From NCBI RefSeq assembly GCF_018282115.1, contig NZ_CP054306.1:620001-684000 (forward strand): a DNA stretch of 64,000 bases. Direction: 5' to 3'. The first letter of the stretch is position 1. Every line of letters starts with the position of its first letter. Source of the stretch: Synechocystis sp. PCC 7338. GTDB taxonomy: Bacteria; Cyanobacteriota; Cyanobacteriia; Cyanobacteriales; Microcystaceae. The translations under genes and the position numbers were made by a program. Positions 13,854-24,182 of this stretch are shown here, piece by piece. Under the pieces are notes generated by a model, which was not told where the DNA came from, searched no databases, and saw only the letters and a list, made by a program, of their open reading frames with translations.

Positions 13854-16847
13854 TTACTGATCCGCCCCTTCAATCGGTGCAAAACCTTGGCGTTGAATAT
13901 TTTCTGTTACATGGCGGGGTTCCAAGAACTGTAATAAATAATCTGGGCCACCGGCTTTAGAACCTACCCCAGACATTTTGAAGCCCCCAAACGGTTGGCG
14001 GGAAACGAGCGCCCCGGTAATGGTGCGGTTGATGTAAAGATTACCCACTTCAAACTCAGCGGCGGCTCGGTTAATGTGGTCAGGGGTACGGGAATAGAGA
14101 CCCCCCGTTAAAGCGTAGTCGGTGCCATTGGCAATTTCCAAAGCTTCGTCGAAATTGACCGCCCGGATAATTGCCACCACCGGGCCGAAAATTTCTTCCT
14201 GGGCAATGGTGGCATGGCGTTCTACATTTTTAAACACCGTCGGGCCGACAAAATAGCCTTCACTAGGAGCATCACAGGCGATCGCCAATTCACATTCCGC
14301 CTTGCCCTGTTCGATGTATTCCTTAATGCGGGCTTGGGCTTTGGCATCAATCACTGGGCCCACCTGGGTGCTGGGGTCATCGGTGGGGCCTACATTGAGG
14401 GAACGGGTCGCTTCCACAAACCGCTCCACAAAGGCATCATGGACGGGGGAAAGCACCACCACCCGGGAACAGGCGGAACACTTTTGCCCGGTGTAACCAA
14501 AGGCGGAATAGACTGCCCCGGCCACCGCTTGATCTAGATCCGCACTTTCATCGACGATGATGGCGTTTTTACCCCCCATTTCGGCGATTACCCGTTTGAG
14601 GTGTTTTTGCCCCGGTTGTACTAAAGCGGCATCGGCATAAATGCGACAACCCACTTCCCTGGAGCCGGTGAAAGCAATCAAATGCACGTCGGGATGGTTG
14701 ACCATGTGGGAACCCACCACCGAGCCCTTACCGGGTACATACTGGAAGACCCCAGGGGGAACCCCCGCTTCAATGAGGATTTCGGCAATTTTGGCCGCAA
14801 TTACCGTGGAAGTTTCCGCCGGTTTAAGCAAAGTACAATTGCCCGTCACCAAAGCTGCTACTGTCATGCCTACGGCGATCGCCATGGGAAAATTCCAGGG
14901 AGAAATCACTAGGGCAATACCCCGGGGTTGGTAGAAATAACGGTTGGTTTCCCCCGGAATATCGAGGTTAACGCCCTGATCTAGCCGTTCCATTTCATCG
15001 GCATAGTAACGACAAAAATCGATCGCCTCGGAAACTTCCGCATCGGCTTGGGGAATAATTTTGCCCACTTCCAGACAAATCCAGGCATTCAATTCATGGC
15101 GACGCTCTTCCATAATGTCCGCCGCTTTACGAAGAATGCCACACCGTTCCCGTACCGGAGTTTTCTTCCAGGCAGGAAAAGCCGCTTTAGCCATTTCTAG
15201 GGCATGGTCTGCTTGGTCAACACTGATCAACCCTACTTTGCCAATTACCTGGGATGGTCGGCAGGGATTAACGGAATCAATATAGGTTTCTGTCTCTACA
15301 TACTTGCCATTGATGTAGGGCAGATAGGTTTTGCCCAATTGTTGTTTAACCCGGGTTAGGGATTGGAATGCTTTTTGGCGCAGGTCAGCATCAGCGTAAT
15401 CCATATCGGGGGCGTTGGGATAACCCTTGGTGGGTAGGTCATTAATGCCTTTAATTTGGGGCGGGGCAATCAATTCTTCGATGGGCCGCTCTTCGAGGTT
15501 TTGGCGCAGAAAAGAACTGTTGGCCGTATTTTCCAGCAATCGTCGGATCAAGTACGCCATGCCCGGCAGTAGCTTACCGTAGGGGGCATAGACCCGCACC
15601 CGATGACCCCGTTTCACGATCGCCCGGGCCAAAGGTTCCCCCATGCCGTAGAGGATCTGCATTTCATAGCGTCGTTTGGGAATATTTAATTCTTCGGCGA
15701 TCGCACAGGCCAGGGCTTGGGAACGCACGTTATGGCTACCAATGGCGGCGTATAAATACTCGTGATTTTCCAACAATAAGCGAGTCATCCGCTCATAATT
15801 GGCATCGGTCTGGGCTTTTTCCACATAAACGGGAATTTGCCAATGGTTTTGTTGAGCTTTAATGGTTTCCTGATCCCAATAGGCCCCTTTCACTAAGCGC
15901 ACAGTGACCGGATAACCCCGATGTTTGGCCCAGGGAATCAATCCTTCTAGATCCGCCGCAGAATCCCGCAGATAGGCCTGCATGGTGATGCCAATGTCAG
16001 TGCGGGAACGGAACTCTTCTTCTATCAACAACTCCTTAAGAATATTTAAAATCAGATCTTTGTAGTGGTACTGTTCCATATCAAAGTGGACAGCGACGCC
16101 TAATTCCTGGGCTTTTCGCAACAGTGCCCGAATCCGCTGACAAACTTTGGCTTTACTGCCTGCGGGGTCGAGGGGATCAAATTGGGAATAAAAGGCCGTT
16201 AGCTTTACCGATACCTGCACCTGGGGCAACATTTCCCCGTCCGCCTCATCAATTTGGGCCACCTTCGACCAAGACTTGGCCTGCTGGGATAACTGGGCCA
16301 TTAAGTCTAAATAATTTTGCCAATATTCCGCCGCTTCCGATTCCGTAATCACCGCTTCCCCCAACAGGTCAATGGTGAAGCCCATTTTTTCCTTGCGGAG
16401 CCGTTCCACTGTTTTAATCACCTGGGCGATCGTTTCCCCGGCAATGTATTTAAAGGCCAATTGCTCCGTGGCCTTACTCACCGTCCCTGCGGCAATCTGG
16501 GCAGGAGTAGAGTGGGCATCGGCAAAGTTCAACAGTTTTTTCAACGCCTCCGGTAACTCCACCTCCTCTTCGCCCATATATTGCTGGAGGTGGTTGGCAA
16601 TCTCGCTATTACTTTGCAAAGCGGGGAGACAGTCAATAAATTTGAACAGTTGCACCCGTAAGCCGGGATGGCCCATGGTCCAATCCAGCAATTTATCATC
16701 GAGCCGCAGATTATCCCCAATTTTGTCCCATAGTGATCGTTTCTCCCTGGTCTGGGCTAATAGTTCCTTGGCGATCGCCTGGGTAGCCTGTTCATACTGT
16801 TGTTGTGACTCGATTTGTGCAACCATGGCTTGTCTGTGGACGATCAT
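13854..16847 (-). CDS. putA: Bifunctional proline dehydrogenase / delta-1-pyrroline-5-carboxylate dehydrogenase
   Basis: It oxidises proline to glutamate in two steps. 997 residues from the ATG at 16847; the Met eight codons in (16826) gives 990 and may be the true start. The N-terminal half (to about 490) is the FAD-binding proline dehydrogenase barrel, with VRLVKGAYWD and the closing helix region RRLLENTANSSFLRQN. The second half is an NAD-dependent aldehyde dehydrogenase with the general-base Glu in AEMGGKNA and the catalytic Cys in GQKCSACSR. There is no ribbon-helix-helix DNA-binding domain, so it is not an autorepressor. It is a single gene with an upstream region shared with an operator-like palindrome at 16947. 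Confidence 0.95.
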   Translation of the reverse strand: MIVHRQAMVAQIESQQQYEQATQAIAKELLAQTREKRSLWDKIGDNLRLDDKLLDWTMGHPGLRVQLFKFIDCLPALQSNSEIANHLQQYMGEEEVELPEALKKLLNFADAHSTPAQIAAGTVSKATEQLAFKYIAGETIAQVIKTVERLRKEKMGFTIDLLGEAVITESEAAEYWQNYLDLMAQLSQQAKSWSKVAQIDEADGEMLPQVQVSVKLTAFYSQFDPLDPAGSKAKVCQRIRALLRKAQELGVAVHFDMEQYHYKDLILNILKELLIEEEFRSRTDIGITMQAYLRDSAADLEGLIPWAKHRGYPVTVRLVKGAYWDQETIKAQQNHWQIPVYVEKAQTDANYERMTRLLLENHEYLYAAIGSHNVRSQALACAIAEELNIPKRRYEMQILYGMGEPLARAIVKRGHRVRVYAPYGKLLPGMAYLIRRLLENTANSSFLRQNLEERPIEELIAPPQIKGINDLPTKGYPNAPDMDYADADLRQKAFQSLTRVKQQLGKTYLPYINGKYVETETYIDSVNPCRPSQVIGKVGLISVDQADHALEMAKAAFPAWKKTPVRERCGILRKAADIMEERRHELNAWICLEVGKIIPQADAEVSEAIDFCRYYADEMERLDQGVNLDIPGETNRYFYQPRGIALVISPWNFPMAIAVGMTVAALVTGNCTLLKPAETSTVIAAKIAEILIEAGVPPGVFQYVPGKGSVVGSHMVNHPDVHLIAFTGSREVGCRIYADAALVQPGQKHLKRVIAEMGGKNAIIVDESADLDQAVAGAVYSAFGYTGQKCSACSRVVVLSPVHDAFVERFVEATRSLNVGPTDDPSTQVGPVIDAKAQARIKEYIEQGKAECELAIACDAPSEGYFVGPTVFKNVERHATIAQEEIFGPVVAIIRAVNFDEALEIANGTDYALTGGLYSRTPDHINRAAAEFEVGNLYINRTITGALVSRQPFGGFKMSGVGSKAGGPDYLLQFLEPRHVTENIQRQGFAPIEGADQ

Positions 16848-16946
16848 TAGGGTGAGGTACTTTCAAGTTCTGATCTTACCGTAGTTACCAGTCTCCATAA
16901 TGACTGCATTAAGCTTTGCAGATTTTGCACAGACTCTGTTGGCCTA

Positions 16947-16985
16947 GTGATTAAACAATTAATCACTCAATAGTTTCGATATAAT
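16947..16985 (+). promoter_or_regulatory. Promoter with palindromic operator-like element
   Basis: A perfect inverted repeat GTGATTAA-ACAA-TTAATCAC spans 16947-16966. TATAAT lies at 16980-16985, 13 bases beyond it, so the palindrome covers the place where a -35 element would be. This is the layout of a repressor or activator site on a plus-strand promoter. What it transcribes is unclear; a 52-codon frame starts at 16984. The regulator cannot be named. Confidence 0.5.
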
Positions 16986-17142
16986 GAAAAACGACATCTT
17001 TTCTGATAATCTAATTCCCATGGTAACAACCTCAGGTCTAGGGATTAATAAAATAGAAGAACAAGAAAGTGACTGGGATAAGTTTACTTACTTGAATTTT
17101 TGGAAGAACAATGCCTGCGATAACCTGGAGCTAACGAGATAA
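16984..17142 (+). CDS. Possible small protein, unknown
   Basis: A 52-codon frame beginning MKNDIFSDNL and rich in acidic residues, ending at TAA 17142. It overlaps the end of the convergent channel gene by 12 bases. Its first ATG overlaps the candidate -10 box, so if the promoter is real, translation would have to start later (ATG at 17020, 40 residues). No ribosome-binding site or homology is recognised. It may be non-coding. Confidence 0.2.
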   Translation: MKNDIFSDNLIPMVTTSGLGINKIEEQESDWDKFTYLNFWKNNACDNLELTR

Positions 17143-18672
17143 AGACTTCTGACTAACGTCAAAAATTTTGTTGATTCTTTGTCTAATCCATTCCACCGGG
17201 TTTTTCAAATCCTCCTCAACCAGTAGTCCCATTTCTTTAAGTTTTTGTTCATATCCCTGGAGGGTATCCTGGCGTTTGCTTAATTCCTCTGCTACTCGAT
17301 CCGATAGTTCAGGGTGGGTGGATAAAAGTTTGTGGAAACAATCTTTACCAATTAAGAAAAGAGTGGACTCTTCAGCGGCGATCATGGTAGTGGGATAGGG
17401 AACCTCTAACATCAATGGTAACTCACCAAAGAATTCTCCTTGTTTGAAGGTAAATATACGATTGCTAATTTTTTCATTTTCATAAATGGCATTTATTGCC
17501 CCGGTGAGAACGACACAAAAATAGCTATGGTACTGATTTTGTTTAACTAAGATTTCTCCCGCCGATAAATGCCATCGTTTCCCCATTTCAATCACATTTC
17601 TAATTTCAAGATTATTGAGTTTCTGAAAGCAGAAGTTTTTCTTCAATAGCTGGGTGAGGGTGGGAGAATTATCTAATTTTTCTCCAGGGATCGGAACTGT
17701 ATTTTCTTGATTACTAACTGCTAGAGATATACTTTCTGGATTTCTCAGCCATAGATCCCTTTGGGGAAAGGGCATATTAATTCCCCGGCGACGACAATTA
17801 TATTGAATGATGTGATTAAGGGAGCTAAAGATCAGAAACCTTTGGTCAATTCTTTCAGTCCAAACCCAGAGTTCAAAATTAAGAGAATTTTCGCCAAACC
17901 CAAGAAAAATTGCTTTTGGTGCTGGCTCACTGACAATATTTTTTTCCATGGCGGCGGATTCTAATAGCACTTCCGTCACTAAAACTAAGTCGCTGCCATA
18001 TTCCACACTGACTGGCACTTCGAGGCGACCACTGCAATTTTCATAATTCCAGTTAATTACTAAGTTGCTGGTTAAATCGGTGTTGGGTACCACCAGGTCA
18101 CTACCTCTAAAAGTACGGATTACTGTAGACCGAATGGAAATTTCTTTGATATAGCCAATGTGGTTATTAAATTCAATTAAGTCGCCAACTTTAAGTTTAT
18201 TTTCGCCAAAAATTGTTAGACCGCTGACTAAATTTCTGGTCAATTCCTGTAAACCAAAACCAATGCCAATCCCCAGTCCCCCCATAATTACAGCAAAGCT
18301 AGCCAATTCCAGACCCATGCCTTGCAGTACGATGATAAAACCTAATACTGCTACCCCTAAACTGGTTAATGTGCCAATTACTTCTCGGTTACCTTCACTA
18401 AATCCAAGTTTGAGCAGTAGAATTTTTTTGAGGAATTGTTTGGTGGTCTTAGCAAATACTCCCACCAATAAAAGCAGAAAACAGGCCTGAATAATCCACC
18501 ATAAAGTGATGCTCTCAGTGCCCAGCTTGAAGATGGGAGCATTCAATGTTTCCACCAGCCAAATTTTTAGTAAATGCCCTTGTTCAATCCCATTGGCGAT
18601 CGCCTGGGGGGCCGGTGCTTGTAGATTAAGTTGTGCGATCACGGTATGCTTTCCCAGGATCAGGATGATCAA
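17131..18672 (-). CDS. Mechanosensitive-type channel fused to a cyclic-nucleotide-binding domain
   Basis: 513 residues if started at the TTG at 18672; a GTG at 18642 would give 503. Three to four hydrophobic segments lie between about 45 and 150. A MscS pore and beta domain follows (FAVIMGGLGIGIGFGLQELTRN, then VGDLIEFN and STVIRTF near 110-190). The C-terminal third is a CRP/cNMP-binding fold (about 370-480), with FKQGEFFGELPLM as the phosphate-binding cassette region. This matches the bacterial cyclic-nucleotide-gated (bCNG) class. The cassette lacks the usual Arg-Ala after the Gly-Glu pair, so the ligand is uncertain. Role: ion or osmolyte release gated by a ligand or by membrane tension. 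Confidence 0.88.
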   Translation of the reverse strand: MIILILGKHTVIAQLNLQAPAPQAIANGIEQGHLLKIWLVETLNAPIFKLGTESITLWWIIQACFLLLLVGVFAKTTKQFLKKILLLKLGFSEGNREVIGTLTSLGVAVLGFIIVLQGMGLELASFAVIMGGLGIGIGFGLQELTRNLVSGLTIFGENKLKVGDLIEFNNHIGYIKEISIRSTVIRTFRGSDLVVPNTDLTSNLVINWNYENCSGRLEVPVSVEYGSDLVLVTEVLLESAAMEKNIVSEPAPKAIFLGFGENSLNFELWVWTERIDQRFLIFSSLNHIIQYNCRRRGINMPFPQRDLWLRNPESISLAVSNQENTVPIPGEKLDNSPTLTQLLKKNFCFQKLNNLEIRNVIEMGKRWHLSAGEILVKQNQYHSYFCVVLTGAINAIYENEKISNRIFTFKQGEFFGELPLMLEVPYPTTMIAAEESTLFLIGKDCFHKLLSTHPELSDRVAEELSKRQDTLQGYEQKLKEMGLLVEEDLKNPVEWIRQRINKIFDVSQKSLSR

Positions 18673-18773
18673 ATATGGCCAAGCCCCAATTCTAGCCTAG
18701 GGTTCAGTGGACTAAGGGAATGATTAACTAAGAAATTCACCATGGTGATGACACTGAAATTGGAGCCCAAAAA

Positions 18774-19391
18774 TCAAGCCCTCCGACCTAGCTGTTTACG
18801 GACGATTGATAACACGATGATAGCGGCCACACTAACCAGGACAATTTTTGATACTGGCTCCAAGTATTGCTCCACTAAGTCATAGTTATTTCCCAGCTTA
18901 TAGCCAGAACTACCGAGTAAGGTTACCCACAGAGATATGCCCCCCAAGCTGTAGAGAGTAAAGGAAATCAAACCCATGGCATTGACCCCCGCCGGTAAGG
19001 AGACCATGGTGCGGATGCCTGGCACTAAACGCCCCAAAAATACTGATTGACGTCCATAGCGACCAAACCAAATGTTGACTTTGTGAATATCTTTGGCATC
19101 TAGACCAATCCACTTACCATAACGGTCGGCAAGTTGTTCTAGCCTTTCTTCACTGACCCATTTACCTATGTAGTACCAAGGATAGGAACCTAGAATAGTG
19201 CCGATAACACCAGCAATAATGGTTGGAAATAATTCCAATTTACCCTGGGCGGCGGCAAAACCAGCTAAGGGCATGATCAATTCAGAAGGGATAGGGGGAA
19301 ATAAATTTTCCAAAAACATCAAAAGACTGATTCCCACATAGCCCAACTGATTCATTACTTGGGGAATCCATTCTGTAATCCACTGGGACAT
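18774..19391 (-). CDS. DedA family membrane protein
   Basis: 205 residues with about five hydrophobic segments. DedA signatures are present: a re-entrant loop ENLFPPIPSELIMPLAGF near 28-46, and the FLGRLVPGIRTMVSLPAG motif near 118-135. DedA proteins are thought to act in lipid carrier or phospholipid translocation and membrane homeostasis. It is separated from the channel gene by about 100 bases on the same strand and may be co-transcribed. The assignment is firm; the substrate is unknown. Confidence 0.9.
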   Translation of the reverse strand: MSQWITEWIPQVMNQLGYVGISLLMFLENLFPPIPSELIMPLAGFAAAQGKLELFPTIIAGVIGTILGSYPWYYIGKWVSEERLEQLADRYGKWIGLDAKDIHKVNIWFGRYGRQSVFLGRLVPGIRTMVSLPAGVNAMGLISFTLYSLGGISLWVTLLGSSGYKLGNNYDLVEQYLEPVSKIVLVSVAAIIVLSIVRKQLGRRA

Positions 19392-19533
19392 AGATATTGA
19401 GTAAGGATGGGAGGATAGATAGCATAAGAAATTTACTTCATGGAGCGATATACATTAGCAGGGATAGGGTCAATGGGCAGAGCGGGGGGAACGTTAACTT
19501 TTATAATGGCGATCGCCCTTTAATCACCAAGCC

Positions 19534-20772
19534 ATGGCCAGTATCAACGACAACTATCTCAAGCTCAAAGCCGGTTACCTGTTCCCCGAAATTGCTCGGC
19601 GGGTAAATGCTTTCACCAATGCCAATCCTAACGCCCAGGTGATCAAACTTGGTATTGGGGATGTGACGGAACCCCTGCCCCTTGCTTGTCGCCAGGCCAT
19701 GGCCAAAGCCATCGACGACATGGGCGATCGCCAAACCTTTAAGGGCTATGGCCCGGAACAGGGTTACGCTTGGTTGCGGGAAAAAATTGCCCAGCACGAT
19801 TTCCAAGCCCGGGGCTGTGAGGTTAGTGCCGAAGAAATTTTTATCTCCGACGGTTCCAAATGTGACACCGGCAATATCCTCGATATTTTTGGCAAAGACA
19901 ACACCATTGCCGTCACCGATCCTGTTTATCCCGTCTATGTGGACACCAACGTGATGGCGGGGCACACCGGCGATGCCAACGACAAAGGGGAATACGGTGG
20001 CCTGGTTTACCTGCCCATTTCGGCGGAAAATGAGTTTATAGCGGCCATACCGAGCCAAAAAGTAGATTTAATTTACCTTTGTTTTCCCAACAACCCCACC
20101 GGGGCCACTGCCACTAAAGCCTATTTAAAGGAGTGGGTAGACTATGCCCTGGCCCATGGTTCGATCATCTTTTTTGATGCAGCCTACGAAGCATTTATTA
20201 CCGATCCCACTTTGCCCCATTCCATCTATGAAATTGAAGGGGCCAGGAACTGTGCCATTGAGTTTCGCTCCTTTTCCAAAAATGCTGGTTTCACCGGCAC
20301 CCGTTGCGCTTTCACTGTGGTACCAAAAACTTTAACCGCCAAAGCCGCCGATGGCACTGACGTGGAATTATGGAAACTCTGGAACCGCCGCCAATCCACC
20401 AAATTTAATGGGGTTTCCTACATTATCCAACAGGGGGCAGAAGCGGTTTATTCTCCTGAAGGCCAAGCCCAGGTACAGGAACTGATTGCCTTTTATTTAG
20501 AAAATGCTCGCATTATCCGGGAGAAATTAGCCGCCGCCGGTTTGATGGTCTATGGTGGGGTCAATGCTCCCTATGTGTGGGTCAAAACCCCCGATGGGCT
20601 GAGCAGTTGGGACTTTTTTGACAAGTTATTACATACGGTGAATGTGGTGGGTACCCCTGGCTCTGGTTTTGGAGCGGCCGGAGAAGGCTATTTCCGCATT
20701 TCCGCCTTTAACAGTCGGGAAAACGTAGAGGAAGCCATGGAGCGCATCACCTCTACCCTCAAATTGGGTTAG
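19534..20772 (+). CDS. dapL: LL-diaminopimelate aminotransferase
   Basis: It transfers an amino group to tetrahydrodipicolinate to give LL-diaminopimelate, a direct step in lysine and peptidoglycan synthesis used by cyanobacteria and plants. 412 residues, a fold-type I PLP enzyme. The PLP-lysine motif [17 protein letters not shown] lies near 247-263, with [10 protein letters not shown] near 186-195. The N-terminal [13 protein letters not shown] is typical of DapL. Length is normal. A short open gene follows at 20843 on the same strand. Confidence 0.95.
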   Translation: MASINDNYLKLKAGYLFPEIARRVNAFTNANPNAQVIKLGIGDVTEPLPLACRQAMAKAIDDMGDRQTFKGYGPEQGYAWLREKIAQHDFQARGCEVSAEEIFISDGSKCDTGNILDIFGKDNTIAVTDPVYPVYVDTNVMAGHTGDANDKGEYGGLVYLPISAENEFIAAIPSQKVDLIYLCFPNNPTGATATKAYLKEWVDYALAHGSIIFFDAAYEAFITDPTLPHSIYEIEGARNCAIEFRSFSKNAGFTGTRCAFTVVPKTLTAKAADGTDVELWKLWNRRQSTKFNGVSYIIQQGAEAVYSPEGQAQVQELIAFYLENARIIREKLAAAGLMVYGGVNAPYVWVKTPDGLSSWDFFDKLLHTVNVVGTPGSGFGAAGEGYFRISAFNSRENVEEAMERITSTLKLG

Positions 20773-20842
20773 AATCCCCCTGGAGCCGCCCAACGGTTAG
20801 CTCTAAGCCTTTACCAGTCGGCATTACCGGTCTGAGAATACA

Positions 20843-21262
20843 GTGCAGTCATCCGTCGAACTTTGGCAAAAAAATCTGCACCGGGCCAAGCAGGCCAGGG
20901 ATTTAGTTTTCGACTACGCTTTGGGTACTAGCCTAGTAGCCCTATTGCCGATCGCCGGTTACTATTCCCTGCGGCTGTTGCTGGTGTTATTTCTGCTGGT
21001 GAAGATGTGCCGGGACATTGGGAAAGTCTGGCAATTTCCCCGGGGTCAAGACCTATTGGCGATCGCCGGTAATATTTTTGGGGCCATTGGCGCAGTGATC
21101 ACAGCCTCTGTAGTCTGGGTCATCCTACTAGCGATCGGGATTTGGGTGCCCTATTTCGACAATTTTAAAGGCTTTGCGGGACTGTTTACCCTTACTTGGA
21201 TGCTAGGACAAAGCACTAATCAGTATTATGCCAACGGTGCTGCCAAGGATCCATCCCGCTAA
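20843..21262 (+). CDS. Conserved hypothetical membrane protein
   Basis: 139 residues from a GTG start. It has an amphipathic N-terminus, then two or three hydrophobic segments (about 27-55, 73-103, 113-125). No family motif is recognised. It lies between dapL and the lipase gene, 31 bases before the latter's ATG, so it is probably co-transcribed with it. The coding call rests on reading-frame length, hydrophobic pattern and spacing. Function unknown. Confidence 0.7.
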   Translation: MQSSVELWQKNLHRAKQARDLVFDYALGTSLVALLPIAGYYSLRLLLVLFLLVKMCRDIGKVWQFPRGQDLLAIAGNIFGAIGAVITASVVWVILLAIGIWVPYFDNFKGFAGLFTLTWMLGQSTNQYYANGAAKDPSR

Positions 21263-21293
21263 TTTGTCTATCAGGCCAAGGGAAACATAAACC

Positions 21294-22451
21294 ATGGGAA
21301 TCTTTAACCGCAGAAGACTGTTATTAGGGGGAGTAGCCCTGGGGGGAGCATTTACCATTGGCCAGGAAGAACGCCATCGGGAAAAACTCCAACAGTTGGA
21401 GGAACTAGCCCGGGCCCAGACCGCCAACACCGACCGCACCAGTATGTTGAGTGCTGTCTTTGAAGCCGATGCGGAAAAAATCTACCGGGGCGAGGAGATT
21501 ATCAAGAGTGTGAGGCTTACTCCCCCTATCCTGCCCTACGATCGCCAAATTTCCCGACTACTGATCCGTTGCAGTAAAATCGCCACCCAACAATACCTAA
21601 CGGGGAAAACCATCCCCAGCTACGACGGCAATATCCGACAATTACCGGCCTACAGCTCCGATTTGGACGAATATAAGCAAATTGCTTCGTTTCGAGGCAA
21701 GGAAGCCAAGATTTCCGAATCCGTTGCCGTCCAAATTCCCCTGGATAACACCGGCGATCCCCTAGATAAAACCTGGGACCAAGCAGAGGACTCCATAGGG
21801 GAAACCATTCGTCAAGTGGTTAAAGTCACCCAAGAAATCCCCGTTTACCTCGGTTTTGTGCTCAGTTCTCCCCGGCACAATTTAATTGTGTTCCGGGGCA
21901 CCCAAACCACCATGGAATGGGTTAACAATCTCCGGGCCCAGCAAATTTCCTTCACCGATCGCCAATCGGGGCAACATTTCGGCAAAATTCACCAAGGCTT
22001 TATCGAAAATTATCTGCGTATTGTCAGTCCCATTCCTAGGGAAATTGCCCGACAATTAGACCCGACTGTGCCCTGTTACGTCACTGGCCATAGTTTGGGC
22101 GCTTCCCTGGCGGTGCTGGCAGCCCTAGATTTGGCCGTTAACCTGCCTAATTTACGGCCTCAAATCCAACTTTATAGCTACGCTTGCCCTAGGGTTGGGG
22201 ATATAACCTTTGCCCAGCTCCATTCTCGCCAAGTGCCTAACAGTTACCGCATTGTTAATCTAGCGGACGTAATTCCCCTCCTGCCCCCCACCACGGGACT
22301 GGGCACCTACGTCCATGTGGGCCAGAGTTGGAGTTTCCTAAACCAAGGGCAAGACATTTTACCCAACCATGTGGTGGACACCTACCAAAGCGCAGTGCAT
22401 CGGGAAGTGGAAACGGACCAGTCTAGGGATTATCCCATCGCCGCCGTTTGA
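21294..22451 (+). CDS. Class 3 (Rhizomucor-type) lipase family protein
   Basis: 385 residues, an alpha/beta hydrolase. The nucleophile elbow GHSLGAS is at about 264-270. The catalytic Asp is probably in VNLADVIPLLPP and the His near the C-terminus (NHVVDTY). An oxyanion-type motif VFRGTQTTMEW lies near 200. The N-terminus is basic then hydrophobic (RRRLLLGGVALGGAF), suggesting a twin-arginine-like or membrane-anchoring signal. Likely a lipase or esterase on membrane lipids; the substrate is untested here. It is convergent with por. Confidence 0.88.
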   Translation: MGIFNRRRLLLGGVALGGAFTIGQEERHREKLQQLEELARAQTANTDRTSMLSAVFEADAEKIYRGEEIIKSVRLTPPILPYDRQISRLLIRCSKIATQQYLTGKTIPSYDGNIRQLPAYSSDLDEYKQIASFRGKEAKISESVAVQIPLDNTGDPLDKTWDQAEDSIGETIRQVVKVTQEIPVYLGFVLSSPRHNLIVFRGTQTTMEWVNNLRAQQISFTDRQSGQHFGKIHQGFIENYLRIVSPIPREIARQLDPTVPCYVTGHSLGASLAVLAALDLAVNLPNLRPQIQLYSYACPRVGDITFAQLHSRQVPNSYRIVNLADVIPLLPPTTGLGTYVHVGQSWSFLNQGQDILPNHVVDTYQSAVHREVETDQSRDYPIAAV

Positions 22452-22467
22452 TCCTTTTTTGAATTGT

Positions 22468-22500
22468 CCCCCTGACCCCCAATGCTGGGTTTGTAGGGGG
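22468..22500. terminator. Shared hairpin between the lipase gene and por
   Basis: CCCCCT (22468-22473) pairs with AGGGGG (22495-22500) around a smaller CCCA/TGGG stem, in the 59-base gap between convergent genes. No proper T-run follows on either strand, so this is only a candidate terminator. Confidence 0.35.
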
Positions 22501-22510
22501 AACTAAAAAA

Positions 22511-23497
<987 letters not shown>

Positions 23498-23547
23498 TTA
23501 ATTGTTAGTGGTTAAACTTCGCCACTCTTTAGAATCGCATAATGTTG

Positions 23548-23570
23548 AAGCCCCTTTTGTGAAGGAGCTT
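23548..23570. other. Hairpin upstream of por
   Basis: AAGCCCCTT (23548-23556) pairs with AAGGAGCTT (23562-23570) with one mismatch and a 5-base loop. It sits between the end of the TolB-like gene and the start of por. It could be a weak terminator of the upstream gene or part of the por 5' region; no T-run is seen. Confidence 0.35.
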
Positions 23571-23600
23571 TAAGCAAAATTCAGTTTTGTCCATGGTTAA

Positions 23601-24173
23601 TCATGGGGCAGCGGGGGGATTTTCCACAGGGGTACCCTCGGCAATGTCCAATTCAATTTGCGGGCCCCGGTCGAGAATTTCGATGTCCCATTGTCCCCGT
23701 TTTGCGGTTTCAAAAACGATGTAGCGCCCGTCGGGACTAATCTTGGGATTTCTGACCCATTGGCGATAGTTGAGGGTTAATAGGTCAGTTTTTTTGGTGA
23801 AGCGATCATAAAGGGCAATGTCGGGCCGCCCTTGGATGCTGGACAAATAGACTAGGTAACGGCCGGTGCGACTCAGGCTGGGGCTTTCGGCAATGGTGTT
23901 GGCTTGGTTCAATCCCGGTAGGTTGACCAATTGATTGTTGCGCAGGTCATAGACCAAAATTTCCCTGGTGCCGTTGCGGTTAGAAACTAGGGCCAACCAG
24001 CGGCCATCACCACTGAGGCTGGGCTGTTCGTCATTGAAGCGGCTATTTAAGCTCTGGTCCAATGGCGATCGCCTGACGTTATTACAACCACTGAGCGCTA
24101 GGAGGACTAGTATTATTGCCGACCATAACCATGGAGTCCGCCCTAAACTACCCCAAATTCTCACCCTGTTCAC
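23601..24173 (-). CDS. TolB-like beta-propeller lipoprotein
   Basis: 190 residues from a GTG at 24173. The N-terminus carries a lipobox (LLALSGC, Cys30), so it is probably a lipid-anchored periplasmic protein. Repeated WD40-like PD40 units follow: QPSLSGDGRWLALVSNRNG, SPSLSRTGRYLVYLSS and NPKISPDGRYIVFET. Such short TolB-type propellers mediate protein contacts; the partner is not known. It lies nine bases downstream of the ycf66 stop and is likely in one operon with it. Confidence 0.85.
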   Translation of the reverse strand: MNRVRIWGSLGRTPWLWSAIILVLLALSGCNNVRRSPLDQSLNSRFNDEQPSLSGDGRWLALVSNRNGTREILVYDLRNNQLVNLPGLNQANTIAESPSLSRTGRYLVYLSSIQGRPDIALYDRFTKKTDLLTLNYRQWVRNPKISPDGRYIVFETAKRGQWDIEILDRGPQIELDIAEGTPVENPPAAP

Positions 24174-24182
24174 TGGGAAAAA

